NCBI GenBank assembly: GCA_002005505.1
Contig: KV908340.1
Location: 267,723-282,722 of the forward strand
DNA: 15,000 bases
Source: Botryococcus braunii
Taxonomy: Eukaryota; Chlorophyta; Trebouxiophyceae
Direction of reading: 5' to 3'
Shown: positions 1 to 15,000 of the stretch, piece after piece
How the letters are laid out: each line of letters starts with the position of its first letter
How positions within the stretch are numbered: position 1 is the stretch's first letter
Program-made: the position numbers and the translations under genes
Notes under the pieces: model-generated
Databases searched by the model: none
Seen by the model: only the letters and a program-made list of their open reading frames with translations
Told to the model about the DNA's origin: nothing

Positions 1-133
1 TCAGGTTGAAATGCTAGTTGCATAGCATAGGAGGATTTTAGCACTTCACCGTTGTACTTAACTGCAGAGATGGATGAAGTAATTAAGGAAATGGGCTGTG
101 AGAAGGTAACTTTGTATGTAAATTGCTAGTCAT

Positions 134-593
134 TCGCATTTCCTTCGCAAATACGTCTCATTTTCGTCGTGGTCTATTCGTAAAAGCTTCGTATCATCGC
201 CGTAAATCATTCTCGTATGTCTGGCCTATCCTTCGCAAACCCCTATTAAATCCTTCGCACATCCATCGTAAAGCCATCGCAATCTGTCGGAAGTTCATCG
301 CATCCTCTTCGTAAACACATCGAATTTGATTCGTCCGGAGCTTCGCAAATATGTTGAGTACCGTTCGCAAATCCTTCGTAAAATTTCTTCGGAAATCCGT
401 CGTAAAAACAAAAAAGTGGTCGGAATCTCCTATTCCCTTCGTAAACCTGTCGCATATCTTTCGTATAAAAATTTGTCGCATTTGCAAGCCCCGTTTCCAA
501 GACCTTCGTATTGCTTTCGTATATGCTTCGCAAACTGTCGTAAACACTTTGTATTCACGAAGGAAGTACGAAGATTTTCCGAAGAATCCTTCG
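134..593. repeat. Degenerate 11-bp minisatellite (TTCGYAAAYCC-like)
   Basis: The trinucleotide TCG recurs on an 11-bp lattice: 134, 145, 167, 178, 189, then 255, 266, 277, 287, 298, 309, 320, 331, 343, 365, 376, later 439, 450, 461 and 506, 517, 528, 538. The surrounding consensus is about TTCGYAAAYCC. Near the right end the motif flips to CGAAG at 558, 569 and 580, still on the 11-bp step. Short open frames across it are a by-product of the repeat; I see no gene here. Confidence 0.85.
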
Positions 594-730
594 TCACAGT
601 GTCCATTACATGTGTATATCCCCTGTACAAGTACATTAGTGACGGATTACACACTCGAGTTGGGACTCCAACTTGGGAGCTTAACCCCAACCACCCACCC
701 CGCAAACCCCCCCCCCTCGTGTGTGGCTGT

Positions 731-734
<4 letters not shown>

Positions 735-782
<48 letters not shown>

Positions 783-829
783 GCCCCCCCCCCCCAACAC
801 ACAAACACAATCAGACACACACACACACA

Positions 830-860
<31 letters not shown>

Positions 861-861
861 C

Positions 862-926
<65 letters not shown>
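735..926. repeat. (GT)23 followed by (CA)n, inverted microsatellite pair
   Basis: A pure GT run at 735-780 is followed by a C-run spacer, then CA runs from about 813 to 860 and 865 to 926. The two arms are complementary and could fold back on a spacer of about 32 bp. CCCA repeats follow to about 942. Open frames here read only Cys-Val or His-Thr and are not genes. Confidence 0.95.
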
Positions 927-928
<2 letters not shown>

Positions 929-1424
929 ACCCACCCACCCACCCCAGCACACAACCTCTCTCATCTCAGAAACCGTCTTGGAGAGCAATCCCTTGCAATT
1001 GGCTGGGTTGGCTCAAAAACCGCACCTAACGTTAACCCACACTAACGGATGCCCCCCCCCCCCCCCCGGGCACCGTTAACCTCTGGGGATACCATTTAGC
1101 CACTGTCCCCGCACTGCTAATCGATAGTAAGTAAGAAGGATGCGAACAGCTTTGGGGTTTCCCCGGGAGTCTGTAACCAAAAACATGGGTTACACTCAAA
1201 ACAAAGAAGGACAAGGAGCTGCTCACGGCCTCCACCAACGCGGGGGTTCCAATGGCTGGTTCTGCATCACATAATTCCTTCCTTCCTCCCCCCCTCCCTC
1301 CCTCCCTCCTTCCTTCCTTCCTCCCTCGCTCTTTTCCTTCCTGCCTTCCACGATCTGTGCCTGCTGGGCCCTGGATGATGAGATCGCACTAATTACAGTT
1401 GCGTTCACGGTGCGGGGCCGAGCC
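927..1424. other. 3' flank of COQ4; simple-sequence tracts, no gene seen
   Basis: This is downstream of the COQ4 stop codon, which reads on the minus strand. It contains a 16-base C run (1052-1067) and a CCTT/CCTC polypyrimidine tract (about 1275-1349). On the minus strand TGTAA lies at 1397-1393, about 28 nt past the stop. TGTAA is the usual polyadenylation signal of chlorophyte green algae, so it is a candidate, but it is short and unproven. Confidence 0.5.
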
Positions 1425-6385
<4,961 letters not shown>

Positions 6386-6457
6386 CTGTATTCATGGCAA
6401 AAATTAGTGCAATCGCAAAAGCTAAGAACTCTGGCTGGACCGGACTTGTAAACTTAC

Positions 6458-6504
6458 ACTGTCCCATCTTCCTCACGTCTGTTCTGCGCTGCACTGATTC
6501 CAGC
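6458..6504 (-). CDS. COQ4: Possible upstream COQ4 exon
   Basis: On the minus strand a pyrimidine-rich stretch ending CCCCCGCAG precedes base 6504, and a consensus donor GTAAGT starts at 6457. The 47-nt interval gives 15 codons plus two bases. It would join in phase to the next exon (GT + G), reading ..NRREEDGTV|NQPWHNV. The residues are not conserved family sequence, so only the splice signals and the phase support it. No ATG is seen inside it, so another exon upstream would be required. Confidence 0.35.
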
Positions 6505-7247
6505 CTGCGGGGGAAACTGAAATCCAGAGAAACTTCGACCTGCGATCAGTGACACAACGATCAAACAAGGCTGTCTAGGTCGGTGTCAAAAGTCACATCT
6601 ACCCATGCTTCAAGCCCGACTGGTTTGCACTCACATACGAAGGCGGGCTTCTGAAAAATTTTCTGGTGAGACCACGACCTTACAGACGCCAGACAGGCCA
6701 TTGTTACTTCCTCATTTTTGTTGAACGCGCTTTCTCTCCAACCCTTCGCATTGCAACAGGTACCACTTTACCTAACATAGATATCGCAGATGCGAAGAAT
6801 CCATTACCAATCTGAGGTCACCAACTGGCCTTCGAGTGGCTATGGCTGACGAGCGGATCTCTGCAGCATACCACGTGGGACGAAGAGACCACCTCCGCAG
6901 TCCTAGATGAGGCTCTAAAAGGACCCCAAGATGTCACCCTGACCCCTGACGCGGGAGCATGCCCAACGAACTTCGTTTTAAACGAGTGAGATATCGGCCC
7001 CCATACCGAAAACTTCGTGTACACTAGCCTCGAACCACAGAAGCACGATCCGATCCAGCATAAGGCCCATTCTAGATCCGCCAAACCAAAAGGCCTGGTC
7101 GAGATTCGAAGTATCCATATGTTAAATATATCCATGGTTCAGCAAGTTCACTGGTGCCAATCCTAGCCCCAAGCCATTGTCTGTCAAGCCTCCCGCATAT
7201 GAAACTCGTTAACCGGACGGCAAGGATGGACTCCCAACCCTTCACTC
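6505..7247. other. Region between the divergent genes; no gene assigned
   Basis: This should contain the COQ4 5' end and promoter (minus) and perhaps the promoter of the plus-strand gene. No initiator ATG for COQ4, no clear TATA box and no tRNA is visible. A short inverted pair CTTCGCAT (about 6744) / ATGCGAAG (about 6790) resembles the TTCGCA core of the 11-bp array. Open frames on either strand have no recognisable family. Confidence 0.4.
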
Positions 7248-14564
<7,317 letters not shown>

Positions 14565-14720
14565 GTTCGCAGTTCCTGGCTAAGGGGCTCCCTGCTTTCG
14601 GTGGGCTCCTCTTCGGACAATTCCCCCTGTATGAAGCTTTTGAGAGGAAGGAACTGCCGTGCTGGGTTGTAGGAGCTCCTTTGCCAGCGAGGCTGTCCAA
14701 CTCCTGCTCTTTGCTCGCGT

Positions 14721-14784
<64 letters not shown>

Positions 14785-15000
14785 ATGCACACACTCGCCC
14801 CTCTTACACACACATGCGCGCGCGCACGCGTGTGTGTGTGGGGGGGGGGAGGGTGTGTGTGCGCGTGTGTGCACGCGTGTGCGTATGTACCAGTATGTAT
14901 GTGTGAGTGTGTGCGCATGCGAGGGTTGGAGGGGAAAGAAGTGGTTGTACTAAAGGGGGGTTTTGGGGAGCATCCAAACAAAGCTAGCGACATGCTCAAG
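14565..15000 (+). other. Intron start with CA, GT and G-run tracts; no exon seen
   Basis: CA runs at about 14719-14782, a GCGC/GTGT alternating stretch at about 14815-14925 with a nine-base G run, then ordinary sequence. The CA and GT arms are complementary. I see no further exon before the window ends. Confidence 0.6.

Noticed and set aside
134..593. CRISPR-like array
   Set aside because: The units are 11 bp and degenerate, with no spacers, and the genome is eukaryotic.
647..1029. Long open frames of Cys-Val or His-Thr repeats
   Set aside because: They are translations of GT/CA microsatellites, open in several frames on both strands.
6818..7135. Minus-strand frame of 105 residues as a gene
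   Set aside because: It has no recognisable domain, no splice context linking it to COQ4 and an unremarkable composition.

Overview
This window is nuclear DNA from a eukaryote: coding segments are split by GT-AG introns (and apparently one GC-AG intron), and the introns are packed with long microsatellites and minisatellites. The COQ4 form found here carries an ADLMC.YYE.HFH-type C-terminus, which resembles plant and green-algal COQ4. Two introns begin GTGCGC, a donor form common in green algae. A green-lineage alga is therefore my best guess, but the taxonomic call is weak. Nothing looks bacterial or viral.

Layout. Bases 1-1424 hold a degenerate 11-bp minisatellite (134-593), a GT/CA snap-back microsatellite and the 3' flank of the first gene. 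Bases 1425-6385 (minus strand) hold COQ4, which encodes the ubiquinone-biosynthesis protein of the CoQ synthome. Six exons join in phase, with a possible seventh at 6458-6504; the start codon and transit peptide were not found. Its introns contain almost all of the 77-bp, 65-bp, 40-70-bp and 18-bp tandem arrays and a large purine-rich microsatellite block. Bases 6505-7247 are unassigned sequence between two divergent genes. From 7248 or 7981 to beyond 14564 (plus strand) lies a second gene, which I do not recognise. Its N-terminal part is long, Ser/Gly/Pro-rich and repetitive, and is followed by phase-0 exons encoding coiled coil. It runs off the right edge.

Main observation. Three tandem arrays in consecutive COQ4 introns are built from the splice junctions of that same gene. 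The 77-bp array carries the last 32 nt of the upstream exon plus the donor. The 65-bp array carries the exon tail CGAGTTTGTTCAG plus GTGGGG. The array at the other end of that same intron repeats the acceptor plus about the first 40 nt of the next exon. A fourth array, in the coiled-coil gene (46 bp, 14292-14460), may follow the same rule. This suggests introns that grow by tandem duplication of their own exon-intron boundaries and leave strings of decoy splice sites.
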